Shown: in pieces, positions 17,688 to 25,666 of the stretch
How the letters are laid out: the number at the start of each line of letters is the position of its first letter
How positions within the stretch are numbered: the stretch's first letter is position 1
Source of the DNA: a virus
Virus record (IMG/VR): IMGVR_UViG_3300009130_001805
Location: 1 to 64,000 of that record
Direction: 5' to 3' (one strand)
Length of the DNA stretch: 64,000 bases
Notes under the pieces: model-generated
What the model was told of the DNA's origin: nothing
Databases searched by the model: none
Seen by the model: only the letters and a program-made list of their open reading frames with translations
Program-made: the position numbers and the translations under genes

Positions 17688-17961
17688 ATGGTGATTTTAA
17701 ATCTTTAGATTTATAGTAGTCCGTCATTAGCATTTTGAATTTAGAACTAGCTATTTGTAGTCTAATTTGCTCTCTCCTTCTATATTGATCTTTATTATCG
17801 TAGGAAGCTGCAATTTGTCTTTGGAGGTGGCCAAGGATGACTGTGCAAGCATAAAGGCGCGCTTCTTTTTCATTATCACTTATTTCAGATAAATTCTTTA
17901 AAGCCTCTATATACAAGCCTTTATCGTTTTTTTCTGTACCCAAATCTTTTGTTTCACTCAT
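17680..17961 (-). CDS. Unknown small helical protein in the recA operon
   Basis: 93 residues, almost entirely helical by composition, with a central EKEARLYACTVILGHLQRQIAA helix and a basic YRRREQIRLQIASSKFKM helix. It lies 1 base after the acyl-carrier-protein gene and overlaps the next gene. Not recognised. A recombination mediator or structural accessory role is possible from context only. Confidence 0.5.
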   Translation of the reverse strand: MSETKDLGTEKNDKGLYIEALKNLSEISDNEKEARLYACTVILGHLQRQIAASYDNKDQYRRREQIRLQIASSKFKMLMTDYYKSKDLKSPYE

Positions 17962-17962
17962 T

Positions 17963-18460
17963 TTATTCTTTTAACTTTAACTCCATTTCCTCTACGGACA
18001 TACCAAATACATCAGACGGGTTGAGTTTTTTCTCTTTAACTAAGCGAATTCCTAAATCTAGCTCTTTGGTTTTTTCTTTTTTAGCCTCCCCTTCTGGAAG
18101 CATATCCACCATGCTTTTTAGTTTATCGATTTCATAATCAATTCTTTCTTCATCACTCATGCTTGATATGCGAGCTTCTTCTTCAAGCTTTTGCTTAAGT
18201 TTTTCTTTGAAGTTGTCTATAAAGTTATAGACGTCTCCCATGTCCTTGACTACCATGAAGTCGTTGATATCAAAGTCGAAAGTTTGACCTAACGTTGCCT
18301 CTAGGGATATTACTATCTCTACTAAATCTAGGGAATCTAGGCCTAAATCTTCTATGAAATCTGTTTTTTCGTTTATTGAGTCTGGATCTACTTCTAGGCC
18401 GCGTTCCTTGCACTGCTTAGAAATAATTTCATGAAGAAGTCTTTTTTCTTTTTTTGTCAT
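17963..18460 (-). CDS. Acyl carrier protein domain with C-terminal helical extension
   Basis: 165 residues. The first 85 or so residues are a complete acyl carrier protein: FIEDLGLDSLDLVEIVISLE contains the DSL motif with Ser43 as the expected phosphopantetheine site, followed by the acidic helix III region. Residues 86-165 are a charged helical extension (KLKQKLEEEARISSMSDEER...) absent from ordinary AcpP. It heads an operon with two unknown genes, the RecA-like recombinase and a nuclease, and has a near-perfect promoter whose expected start site is the A of the ATG. No other fatty-acid gene is in the window. It may be charged by host enzymes, or serve as a protein-interaction module; several E. 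coli proteins bind ACP. Confidence 0.85.
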   Translation of the reverse strand: MTKKEKRLLHEIISKQCKERGLEVDPDSINEKTDFIEDLGLDSLDLVEIVISLEATLGQTFDFDINDFMVVKDMGDVYNFIDNFKEKLKQKLEEEARISSMSDEERIDYEIDKLKSMVDMLPEGEAKKEKTKELDLGIRLVKEKKLNPSDVFGMSVEEMELKLKE

Positions 18461-18466
18461 TGACCT

Positions 18467-18495
18467 ATATTAGCACAAGATGAAAATCTTGTCAA
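18467..18495 (-). promoter_or_regulatory. Sigma70-type early promoter of the ACP/recA operon
   Basis: TTGACA (18495-18490), 17-base spacer, TAATAT (18472-18467), 6 bases, then ATG at 18460. An inverted repeat ACAAGAT-GAAA-ATCTTGT (18475-18492) fills the spacer and touches the -35: a possible operator. Leaderless start expected. Confidence 0.82.
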
Positions 18496-18503
18496 GCTTT
18501 TAA

Positions 18504-19511
18504 TTACAAAAGAGTTTTAAAGCTTTGGTCTGATAAGTTGTGAGAGCTGTGCAAGGGTATAGCCCATTTTTTCGAAAGGTAAGATTCTATCTCGTCTTTT
18601 TTTGAGTCATCTCCATGAATGACGCACTCAGCAAATTCTCCTGCGGGGAATTGGGTTGAGTTTCTATTTGCAAATATTCTTAAGTTAAATGTATCGGAGA
18701 TATTGTGAGAGTAGGGGGTTGTGGAACTATATTCTCCATCTACAGAGAGAGAAAGCTGTTGGAGAGTCGGATCTAAAAAGGCGCCAAAAATGTGAAAGCC
18801 TCCAAGGTGGTCAGTTGTTCCAAAATCAAGAGTTGATGATCCAGATCCAGATCCGGTTAAATTGGCGCCAGCGAACCTGTGTAGAAATTTACCTGAAGCT
18901 TTCGCGGCAAATTGAAAGTGTGTTCCTGAGCCTCCCTGCCCTATGGAGAATATGGAATCACCTCCGTTGTTGATGGCTGTAACTTTCGCTACAACATAAA
19001 TCAAGTATCTTGCGGAGCTGTTAGGAAAACCTGTATTCGAGATATTAGCTTCAAAATAATCTCCTTCTTGAATTACTGCGGTGGTGTGATTATTGTGAGA
19101 GGATGTATTTGCAAAACTGTTTGCGCTACTTTCAAAAGACACGTCGTTGTTATTTCCGCTTTGGTCGTTGAGTTCGATAACTTTTTTTAGGGTTGGATCT
19201 AGTTTGGTATCGTTTAGGTTAACCCAAAAATTCAAAGGGGAGACTGAATTTTTATGTCTATTGATGCTTAAGTTAAATGGGGTTGGCCTAAATCCAGCAT
19301 CAAAATCATCTTTAATTTCTGCAGCCAAGTCTAGATTGTACAACTTTCTGAAAAGCTCTCTGCCAGTGTGGTTTTGAAAATAAGTCTCCTTCTCCTCGCC
19401 ACCCGAAGCGAGTATGTTTTTAATTTCGCTTTTAATTGTGGCGAGCTTGGATTGCATCTCTGGTTTATCTCTTATGGTGTGAATTTCTTTATTTAACTCC
19501 TGCAAGCTCAT
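18504..19511 (-). CDS. LamG/concanavalin-like structural protein
   Basis: 335 residues: an N-terminal coiled segment (LQELNKEIHTIRDKPEMQSK), then from about residue 90 a beta-rich LamG-like jelly roll (LNDQSGNNNDV, YLIYVVAKVTAINNGGDSIF, FHIFGAFLDPTLQQLSLSVDGE). It ends with the IESYLSKKWAIPL helix typical of this family. In phages such modules decorate capsids or tails and bind glycans. It stands alone between a terminator (19539-19575) and the ACP promoter, which suggests its own late transcription unit. An AGGAAT ribosome site precedes the ATG. Virion location is inferred. Confidence 0.7.
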   Translation of the reverse strand: MSLQELNKEIHTIRDKPEMQSKLATIKSEIKNILASGGEEKETYFQNHTGRELFRKLYNLDLAAEIKDDFDAGFRPTPFNLSINRHKNSVSPLNFWVNLNDTKLDPTLKKVIELNDQSGNNNDVSFESSANSFANTSSHNNHTTAVIQEGDYFEANISNTGFPNSSARYLIYVVAKVTAINNGGDSIFSIGQGGSGTHFQFAAKASGKFLHRFAGANLTGSGSGSSTLDFGTTDHLGGFHIFGAFLDPTLQQLSLSVDGEYSSTTPYSHNISDTFNLRIFANRNSTQFPAGEFAECVIHGDDSKKDEIESYLSKKWAIPLHSSHNLSDQSFKTLL

Positions 19512-19538
19512 GACTTAGTTTATTCCTGTTTAATTTAA

Positions 19539-19575
19539 AAGGCGGGGAGAGGGACATCCCATTCCTCCCCGCCTT
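19539..19575. terminator. GC-rich hairpin terminator, usable on both strands
   Basis: An 11-bp perfect stem AAGGCGGGGAG / CTCCCCGCCTT around a 15-base loop that itself contains GGGA-CA-TCCC. On the minus strand it lies just after hsp20 and is followed by TTTTAAATT, ending the hsp20 transcript before the LamG gene. Confidence 0.85.
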
Positions 19576-19592
19576 AGTTTTATATGTAGTTA

Positions 19593-20078
19593 CTACAAAA
19601 TCTTAATTTTCTTGGGTTTCGCTGGCTCTTTTTTTGGTATCGTTATTAGTAATATACCATTATTGAAATCAGCCTTGATTTTTTTAGAATCAGTATTATC
19701 TCCTAATTTAAAAGACCTTTTGAATGAAGACCTTTTAAGTTCTTTTCTGATATACCTTGTTTTAGTATCAGTATCATAGTTATGTCTTAATCCTGATATG
19801 GTAAGGATATCTTTTTCTAGGTCAACCGAAACCTCTTCTTTTGATAGGCCGGGGATCTCTGCCTCAATCGTTATTTTTTCGTCGTGATCAATAGCGTCAA
19901 TCTTGGGGTAACTATTTTTTTCAAAAAACTCTAGACCAAACTCTTGACTGAAACTTGGAAAAGCTTTAGAGATTACGTTATCAAACATCGCATCAAAAGG
20001 CGTGAGAAATTCATCTCTACTGAATGATGCTACTGTGGGCGACGCCTTTCGGCTTTTGGTAATAATATTATGTGTCAT
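19593..20078 (-). CDS. Small heat-shock protein (Hsp20/alpha-crystallin)
   Basis: 161 residues. The alpha-crystallin domain covers about 55-150: ITIEAEIPGLSKEEVSVDLEKDILTISG, FKRSFKLGDNTDSKKIKADF and NGILLITIPKKE, the last being the GxLxIxxPK signature. ATP-independent holdase that keeps unfolded proteins soluble; Hsp20 genes are common in marine T4-like phages and may assist virion protein folding. It has its own extended -10 promoter with a leader of about 64 bases and its own terminator, so it is an independent unit. Confidence 0.93.
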   Translation of the reverse strand: MTHNIITKSRKASPTVASFSRDEFLTPFDAMFDNVISKAFPSFSQEFGLEFFEKNSYPKIDAIDHDEKITIEAEIPGLSKEEVSVDLEKDILTISGLRHNYDTDTKTRYIRKELKRSSFKRSFKLGDNTDSKKIKADFNNGILLITIPKKEPAKPKKIKIL

Positions 20079-20148
20079 TTTAACTCTGTTTTGATGTTTA
20101 TAAGCCCTTTTAGGTGCTTGAAAGCCTCTTTTGAGTACTTCTAATATT

Positions 20149-20176
20149 ATTATAACACAACTCGTGCCAAAATCAA
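20149..20176 (-). promoter_or_regulatory. Promoter of hsp20 (extended -10)
   Basis: TTGATT (20176-20171), 16-base spacer, TATAAT (20154-20149) preceded by TGT, an extended -10. The predicted start is near 20142, giving a leader of about 64 bases, unlike the leaderless early promoters. Confidence 0.65.
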
Positions 20177-20721
20177 ATTTTATTTTTCGTTAAAATGTAT
20201 GTTGATACTATTTTTGTATGGTCATTAAAGAAATTATTGATCTCTTTCTCACTGCTATTTGGCCAACACATCCAGTGCCAATCTTGAAGATCGCTAAAGC
20301 CTTTTACTAGAATTATAGCTACGTCAGTTTTTTTTAAATTTTTAAAATTAATTTTTTTAATTAAGAAATTATTTTTGCGAAGATATTTTTTTAGCTCTAG
20401 TGGACAAGTTATCTTTGTGAACTCGTGTGATATAATCCCCATTATTTCTCTATAGTGGGTGTGATCTGAATCTTGGATTTCAATGCCTATCTGTATTGGA
20501 TTTTTATTTATACCGAAGTGGGATAAAGCTTGGCTGATCGCAAGAGGCCCACAGCTCACTAAGTGGCAATACTCGTAGCCCTTAAGTCTGTAGGCCTTAT
20601 GTTTTTCAGACTCTTTTGTGAAATACAGTGGGCCGCACCCGAGCGAAAAAAAGAAAAAAGTTAGGATTGTAATTTTAAGCGTGAGTTTAAGCATATTCAT
20701 ACATGTGAATACACTCTTCAT
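20173..20721 (-). CDS. Lipoprotein with C39-like cysteine peptidase fold
   Basis: 182 residues. A signal peptide with a hydrophobic run and lipobox FSLGC (Cys29) indicates a lipid-anchored envelope protein. The mature part begins with a papain/C39-like block, YCHLVSCGPLAISQALSHFG (candidate nucleophile in SCGP), and later shows DWHWMCWPN, a position where the catalytic His of the family would lie. The usual oxyanion Gln before the Cys is not evident, so activity is uncertain. An AAGGAGTG ribosome site supports the start at 20721, 4 bases after the serine protease gene. Superinfection exclusion or envelope remodelling are possible roles; neither is shown. Confidence 0.62.
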   Translation of the reverse strand: MKSVFTCMNMLKLTLKITILTFFFFSLGCGPLYFTKESEKHKAYRLKGYEYCHLVSCGPLAISQALSHFGINKNPIQIGIEIQDSDHTHYREIMGIISHEFTKITCPLELKKYLRKNNFLIKKINFKNLKKTDVAIILVKGFSDLQDWHWMCWPNSSEKEINNFFNDHTKIVSTYILTKNKI

Positions 20722-20725
20722 CTTA

Positions 20726-21643
20726 TCACTCCTTTAAGCTTTCTGGTGAATCTTGCCTAATTAAAAAGGGGAAGTTCTTGTTGAAAGATTTTTTATTTCT
20801 TGAAACTTTTAAATTACCTGTGACCGCCGAAGTTTCTATTGGTAGGTTTAATATCTCAGGTATTGATGGGGGTTTGATGGATGGATCTAGCGCCCACATA
20901 ATTCTGTGTTCTTTTGCCCACCTTTCAATTCTCCTCACTGGAACCATTAGGTTAAAACCTTCTCCTGCGCCTCTCACTATCATTCCTACGTATTCACCTG
21001 TCTGTAAGTAAACTCCACCTCCTGATGAGCCCGGAAATGCTGTAACAGTAGTTTGATCAAATTCAACTTTTCCGTGGATTCTGCCAACTTGAGAGATTAT
21101 ACCACTAGTCATACTATTGGACCCCATTTGTCCAAGTAAAGATCCTACGTGAAATAGTCTGGTTCCTATGGGTATGATGGGTTCATCTTTGTTTAGATAA
21201 AATTTGGCGCTATCTTTGCCATAGTCAAGGGCTCTGACCATGAGTAGAGCTAAATCTTCTCCGTCGTCTGCGTCGCTGTATTTAATTACAACTGCGTCCA
21301 TTTTTATTTCTCCGACCCTTCTGCCGCCTTCAATTAATTCTTTAATTATTTGAACGTCTCCAAACTCAACTAATTTTTTAGGGTTTCCATCTTCGATAAC
21401 AGTCCTAACAGATCTAAGGTTATCAACAACATGTGCGCAAGTCCAAACAAAGGTAACTGTATCCTTGCCTATTTTTCTGGTAATGAGTACTCCAGAGCCT
21501 TCTGATTTACTGTGGTAGTTTTGAGACCTTATTGTTACGGATATATCTTGTAAGTGTTTTGAAACTTTCCTTCTTTCTTCTGGATTTATAGCTAAACAGG
21601 GGAGTTGCGAGCATACCGCAATAAATAACAATAGAGTTTTCAT
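20726..21643 (-). CDS. Secreted trypsin-like serine protease
   Basis: 305 residues. A Sec signal peptide (MKTLLLFIAVCSQLPCLA) ends near residue 18. The chymotrypsin-fold catalytic triad is clear: His in FVWTCAHVV, Asp in DGEDLALLMV, and Ser in AFPGSSGGGVY. There is no PDZ domain, so it is trypsin-like rather than full HtrA. It would act in the periplasm or outside the cell. It is co-transcribed with the C39-like lipoprotein (4-base gap). A GTGTAA motif lies about 40 bases upstream. Maturation of virion proteins by an exported enzyme is unlikely; host envelope targets are more plausible. Confidence 0.85.
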   Translation of the reverse strand: MKTLLLFIAVCSQLPCLAINPEERRKVSKHLQDISVTIRSQNYHSKSEGSGVLITRKIGKDTVTFVWTCAHVVDNLRSVRTVIEDGNPKKLVEFGDVQIIKELIEGGRRVGEIKMDAVVIKYSDADDGEDLALLMVRALDYGKDSAKFYLNKDEPIIPIGTRLFHVGSLLGQMGSNSMTSGIISQVGRIHGKVEFDQTTVTAFPGSSGGGVYLQTGEYVGMIVRGAGEGFNLMVPVRRIERWAKEHRIMWALDPSIKPPSIPEILNLPIETSAVTGNLKVSRNKKSFNKNFPFLIRQDSPESLKE

Positions 21644-21716
21644 AACTAGTTGGGTTTTAGGTTTTACTAAGTTCTAGTTATGATTACACAAGCTAAAAGC
21701 CTGTTCGTTTTATTTT

Positions 21717-22730
21717 TTAAAAATCGTCTTCTAGAGATCCGTTTTGCTGATAGTCTCTGGATCTTCTTTCAAAGAAATTACCCATAGCTTGAACATCAAC
21801 AACTTCGCCTAACCAAGGGAAGGGGTTGTTGTCGCTTGGAAATCTATAATCAAGACCTATTGACTCTAGCCGGCGGTTGCCAATGTAGTGCATATAGTCT
21901 ATGAACATTTCTGCATTTAAGCCTAATATGCCTGTCGGTAAAACATCTCTAGCATATGCAATCTCAAGCTCTACGGCTTTCTTGATATGCTCGACAAATT
22001 CTTCTTGTATTTTCTTTGTCCAGATAGAAGGGTTTTGCTCTATTAAGGTATTAATTAGATACACTCCGAAAGCTATATGAGAGCTTTCGTCTCTTAGGGT
22101 ATACTTAATTTGATCTGAAATTCCTTGAAGCTTGTTCTGCCTCCCTAATGCGAGTAGCATAGCGAATCCACTAAAGAAGAAAGTCCCCTCGCAGACAATC
22201 CAGTAAGTTAGGAAATTTCTCAAAATTTCTTGCTTGCCTTCTTTGGAGTGAGCGTTAAAATCTTGCCTGCTTATATCATTGGTGATCTCCATTAAGAAAT
22301 CATCTTTAGCTTTAATGCTAGGTATATTTTCGTACGCAGCGAAAACTTCATCTATATCTAGATCTAAACTATCACAAATGTATACTACCGTGAGATTGTG
22401 AAGACTTTCTTCAAACGCTTGGCGCAATATGTACTGGCGGCATTCAGCGTCAGTAATATATCTAAAGGCACTAAGAAGAAGATTGTTACCAACCAAAGAC
22501 TCACTTCCAGCAAAAAATCCAAGACAGCGTTTAACAAGTAATTTTTCATCTTCTGTAATCTCATTGTTTTTCCATTGTTTTATATCCTGCTGCATTGATA
22601 TTTCTGTGGGCATCCAGTTGTTTGCGCAGCTCTTAAGAAACAATTCCCAAGCGTATTTGTGTTTATGTGGAAGTATTCTGTTTACTCCAGCTATATTTTT
22701 AGTTAATAATTCTCCGGTTTTGTCTTCCAT
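21717..22730 (-). CDS. nrdB: Ribonucleotide reductase small subunit, class Ic-type (tyrosine-less)
   Basis: 337 residues with all R2 metal-ligand blocks: Glu77 (AGSESLVGNN), Glu108 and His111 (FEESLHNL), a Glu in VCEGTFFFSGF, and Glu/His in RDESSHIAFG. The first ligand is Glu rather than the Asp of class Ia, and the radical-tyrosine position, four residues after His111, is Val115. The same Glu plus non-Tyr combination defines Chlamydia-type class Ic R2, which uses a Mn(IV)/Fe(III) centre instead of a tyrosyl radical. The C terminus keeps a Tyr (RDYQQNG) for radical transfer. It forms an operon with nrdA and a Nudix gene. Function: reduction of ribonucleotides to dNTP precursors together with NrdA. 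Confidence 0.93.
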   Translation of the reverse strand: MEDKTGELLTKNIAGVNRILPHKHKYAWELFLKSCANNWMPTEISMQQDIKQWKNNEITEDEKLLVKRCLGFFAGSESLVGNNLLLSAFRYITDAECRQYILRQAFEESLHNLTVVYICDSLDLDIDEVFAAYENIPSIKAKDDFLMEITNDISRQDFNAHSKEGKQEILRNFLTYWIVCEGTFFFSGFAMLLALGRQNKLQGISDQIKYTLRDESSHIAFGVYLINTLIEQNPSIWTKKIQEEFVEHIKKAVELEIAYARDVLPTGILGLNAEMFIDYMHYIGNRRLESIGLDYRFPSDNNPFPWLGEVVDVQAMGNFFERRSRDYQQNGSLEDDF

Positions 22731-22754
22731 TTTTTCTTATGTGTTTATGATTGT

Positions 22755-23183
22755 TTAAATACAACGAATATTTTCTAAAGAGAGTTTAATATTTTTTTTA
22801 ATTTGTGGGTCCATGGGTTGGGGTAAATTTTCTGGAGAGAAAAAACCATATTCATCGTGCTCAAAGTTTATCTTGACTTTGGGTAGGTAATCAATAGATA
22901 GGGCGTATGCCCAAAAGTCGTATCTATTATATGTTTTGTATTTTCTTATAAATATTGGATCTCCTTTGATTTCTATACATGTTTCCTCTTTCATTTCTCT
23001 TACTGCGGCATCGAGGGGCGACTCGCCTTGCTCGATGCGACCGCCAAATAAAGACCAATTTCCTCCAAATGGAACTTTTTCTCCTTTATAAAATTCAATT
23101 CTCCTGCCTAGAAGGATTGAACTTTTACAAAAAAGAGCAATGGCTGCAGCCTTCTTATTGGCAGCTTTCACATGTTCCACCAT
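22755..23183 (-). CDS. Nudix hydrolase
   Basis: 142 residues with a Nudix box beginning GGRIEQGESPLDAAVREM and continuing KEET-C-I. It fits Gx5Ex7REUXEEXGU except that the last Gly is Cys. It would hydrolyse nucleoside diphosphates linked to another moiety, for example damaged dNTPs; the substrate is unknown. It lies between nrdA (29-base overlap) and nrdB (24-base gap), so it may sanitise or tune the nucleotide pool made by the reductase. Confidence 0.87.
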   Translation of the reverse strand: MVEHVKAANKKAAAIALFCKSSILLGRRIEFYKGEKVPFGGNWSLFGGRIEQGESPLDAAVREMKEETCIEIKGDPIFIRKYKTYNRYDFWAYALSIDYLPKVKINFEHDEYGFFSPENLPQPMDPQIKKNIKLSLENIRCI

Positions 23184-25605
23184 TTGCCATAGCCTCTAGG
23201 CTACAAGCAGAAGCTTCTGTGTTTGGTTTGGCTTCGGAGTCTGTTGATTTTTCAACTTTACTTGCAGCCCTATTTCTTAAGTAGTAAGTTGTCTTGAGTC
23301 CAGCTTCCCAGCATGCAGTATAAATATCATTTAAATATTTTAATGATGTGTTTTTATTGTAAAGGTTGAAGCTGATTGCTTGGTCTAACCATTTTTGTCT
23401 GACTGCGTTACACTCTATTAGTTTAAACATATCCCTGTCGAAGGCTGTTTTGTACTTATCTTTTACCCAAGAGGGTATTTCACCATTAAGGAGGTTAATA
23501 TCTCCGTCTACATTTTTAACCATTTTAGATAAATCATCAGACCATAACCCTAGATTTTTCATATCTTTTACAAAATAAGGGTTTGTTATATAAGAATTTC
23601 CGCTTTTATTTTCATAAACAAACAAAACTGAAAAATTTGGCTCGATACTCTGTTCCACTCCATTTATATAGCCAATAGTTGCAGTCGGTGCGATTGCCAT
23701 GGTGTTGGAATTTCTCATTCCATGTTCTTTTATTAGACCTCTAACATCCGTCCAATCAAAATTAGTTTTTTGAGATCGTTTTTTTCCTCGATAATCCATG
23801 AGGTTATTCCAGCTATCTAGTGGAAGTATGTCTTGATCCCAGAGTGACCCGGAAAAAGACTTATAAGCACCTCTTTCCTTTGCAAGCAAAGCGCTAGATC
23901 TTATTGCGTGTAAACTAAAATACTCAAATAGTTTGTCATTGAATGACACGCTATCTTTTGAATCTATATTGATATTGAGAGTATGAAGGACGTCGTGAAT
24001 GCCCATCATACCAAGGCCTATTGGTCTATGAGTTAGATTTGAATTAGCAGACTCCTTGGTTGGATAAAAATTTAAATCTATAACATTATCAAGCATTCTT
24101 ATTGCTGTAGAAATAGTACTTGATAATAATGTCCAGTCGATATCAACTCGTGATACTGAGCCATCTCTTTTATATAAGGTTCTCAGATGGTTTAAAAGAT
24201 TAATTGAACCTAGATTACATACTGCAGTTTCCCCAACTTCCTCCTTCTCTCCATTTTTGTACTTAGAGGGTTTTGTGTGCAATGTTATTTCTGTACACAA
24301 ATTAGAGCTATTAACTGGACCTTCGTGCTGATTGGTGTATCTAATATTGCAGGAGTCCTTAAAAGTATTCCACGGATGAGAGGTTTCAAATAAAACTCTA
24401 AGCATTTTTTTCCACAGGTCTTTAGCTTTAATTTTTCTGAAAGACTTTATCTCGTTATCTTCCGCCTTGCGACAATAGTAAGCGTATTTTTTGTCAAAAT
24501 CTGCGCCAAAAAGACTGTGAAGATCTTTGCATTCGCTGGGGTCGAACATATACCAGTCATCTTCATTTTTAACCCTCCTCATGAATTCATCGGGTATCCA
24601 AGAGGCTGTATTCATGTCGTGGCATCTGATTCTGTCGTCACCAGTATTTTTTCTTAGATTCAAAAAATCTTCAAAATCTAAATGCCAAGGCTCTAGGTAA
24701 GCGCACCCAGCTCCGGGTCTTTTGCCGCCTTGGTTGACTGCAATTAATGTATCATTAAAGATTTTTAGCCAAGGAACTAGACCGCTTGATATGCCATTCG
24801 TTCCCTTTATGTGAGATCCGGTTGATCTAAAATTTGTTACATCTAGACCTAGCCCTCCGGCATATTTTGATTTTCTAGCCTCTTGCCAAACTCCATCAAA
24901 AATTCCATCTATACTATCATCAAAAGTATTTAGGTAGCAGGAGCTTAGTTGAGAGTGGGTGGTGCCGCTATTAAATAATGTTGGAGTCGAGGGCGTATAC
25001 ATGAATTGACTCATTAAATTATAAAACTCAATAGCTTTATCATCTTTATCTTTTTCGTTAATTGCTAGACCCATAGCAACCCTCATCCAAAAAGATTGTG
25101 GAGCTTCAAGTATTTTCCCTTCGGATCTTATTAGGTATCTATCAAAAATAGTCTGTATCCCTAGGTATTTAAAGGACTTGTCTCTGGATATACATAAAGA
25201 CTCTGATAGCTTTTTTAAATCAAAAGATAAAAGATCCTTAGAAAGTCTGCCAAGAGAAACTAGAGATTTGACATTTTGTATAAAACTCTTTCTGTACTGC
25301 AATTCAAAGGCGTCTGAGTCGACACCCTCCTTAAATACTTCTTTGTATAAGCAATTTAATAAAATTCTTGCTGCCGCGAATGAATAATTCGGCTCTTTTT
25401 CTATTTTTTCTCTGGCTGATAGGATGAGAGCCTTATCGATTTCTTGGGTTGTTATTTTGTCAAACAATTGAAGTTTTGCATCTAAAACAATTTCACTGGC
25501 GGATATATCATCTATGTCCTCGCAGGCCCTAATTGCGCATGCGTTAATCTTGTCGACGTTAAACTCTTGCAAGCGTCCGTTTCTTTTTTTTACTTTAATG
25601 TCCAT
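23155..25605 (-). CDS. nrdA: Ribonucleotide reductase large subunit, class I
   Basis: 816 residues. A single ATP-cone occupies about the first 90 residues (KKRNGRLQEFNVDKI). Catalytic motifs follow: SSCYLNT (first redox Cys), NLCTEIT (active-site Asn, Cys, Glu), ETAVCNLGSINL (second Cys), and a C-terminal CESC shuttle pair ending in Gln. With NrdB it converts ribonucleoside diphosphates to deoxy forms in the cytoplasm. Its own TTGATA-N17-TATTAT promoter lies upstream, with a GTGTAA motif just past the -10. It heads the nrdA-Nudix-nrdB operon. Confidence 0.95.
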   Translation of the reverse strand: MDIKVKKRNGRLQEFNVDKINACAIRACEDIDDISASEIVLDAKLQLFDKITTQEIDKALILSAREKIEKEPNYSFAAARILLNCLYKEVFKEGVDSDAFELQYRKSFIQNVKSLVSLGRLSKDLLSFDLKKLSESLCISRDKSFKYLGIQTIFDRYLIRSEGKILEAPQSFWMRVAMGLAINEKDKDDKAIEFYNLMSQFMYTPSTPTLFNSGTTHSQLSSCYLNTFDDSIDGIFDGVWQEARKSKYAGGLGLDVTNFRSTGSHIKGTNGISSGLVPWLKIFNDTLIAVNQGGKRPGAGCAYLEPWHLDFEDFLNLRKNTGDDRIRCHDMNTASWIPDEFMRRVKNEDDWYMFDPSECKDLHSLFGADFDKKYAYYCRKAEDNEIKSFRKIKAKDLWKKMLRVLFETSHPWNTFKDSCNIRYTNQHEGPVNSSNLCTEITLHTKPSKYKNGEKEEVGETAVCNLGSINLLNHLRTLYKRDGSVSRVDIDWTLLSSTISTAIRMLDNVIDLNFYPTKESANSNLTHRPIGLGMMGIHDVLHTLNINIDSKDSVSFNDKLFEYFSLHAIRSSALLAKERGAYKSFSGSLWDQDILPLDSWNNLMDYRGKKRSQKTNFDWTDVRGLIKEHGMRNSNTMAIAPTATIGYINGVEQSIEPNFSVLFVYENKSGNSYITNPYFVKDMKNLGLWSDDLSKMVKNVDGDINLLNGEIPSWVKDKYKTAFDRDMFKLIECNAVRQKWLDQAISFNLYNKNTSLKYLNDIYTACWEAGLKTTYYLRNRAASKVEKSTDSEAKPNTEASACSLEAMANGGTCESCQ

Positions 25606-25621
25606 CGGTTTCTTTACACGA

Positions 25622-25650
25622 ATAATAGCATATTATTGGAGAGATATCAA
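25622..25650 (-). promoter_or_regulatory. Promoter of the nrdA operon
   Basis: TTGATA (25650-25645), 17-base spacer, TATTAT (25627-25622), then 16 bases to ATG 25605, so a leader of about 10 bases. GTGTAA (25619-25614) overlaps the expected start site. Confidence 0.72.
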
Positions 25651-25666
25651 GAATAAAATTAGGATG

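Noticed and set aside
20690-20725. AGTGTATTCAC shared by 11718 and the start of the lipoprotein gene as a common promoter.
   Set aside because: At 20721 the motif lies inside the coding start, which has a strong AAGGAGTG ribosome site directly before it, so the match is probably coincidence.
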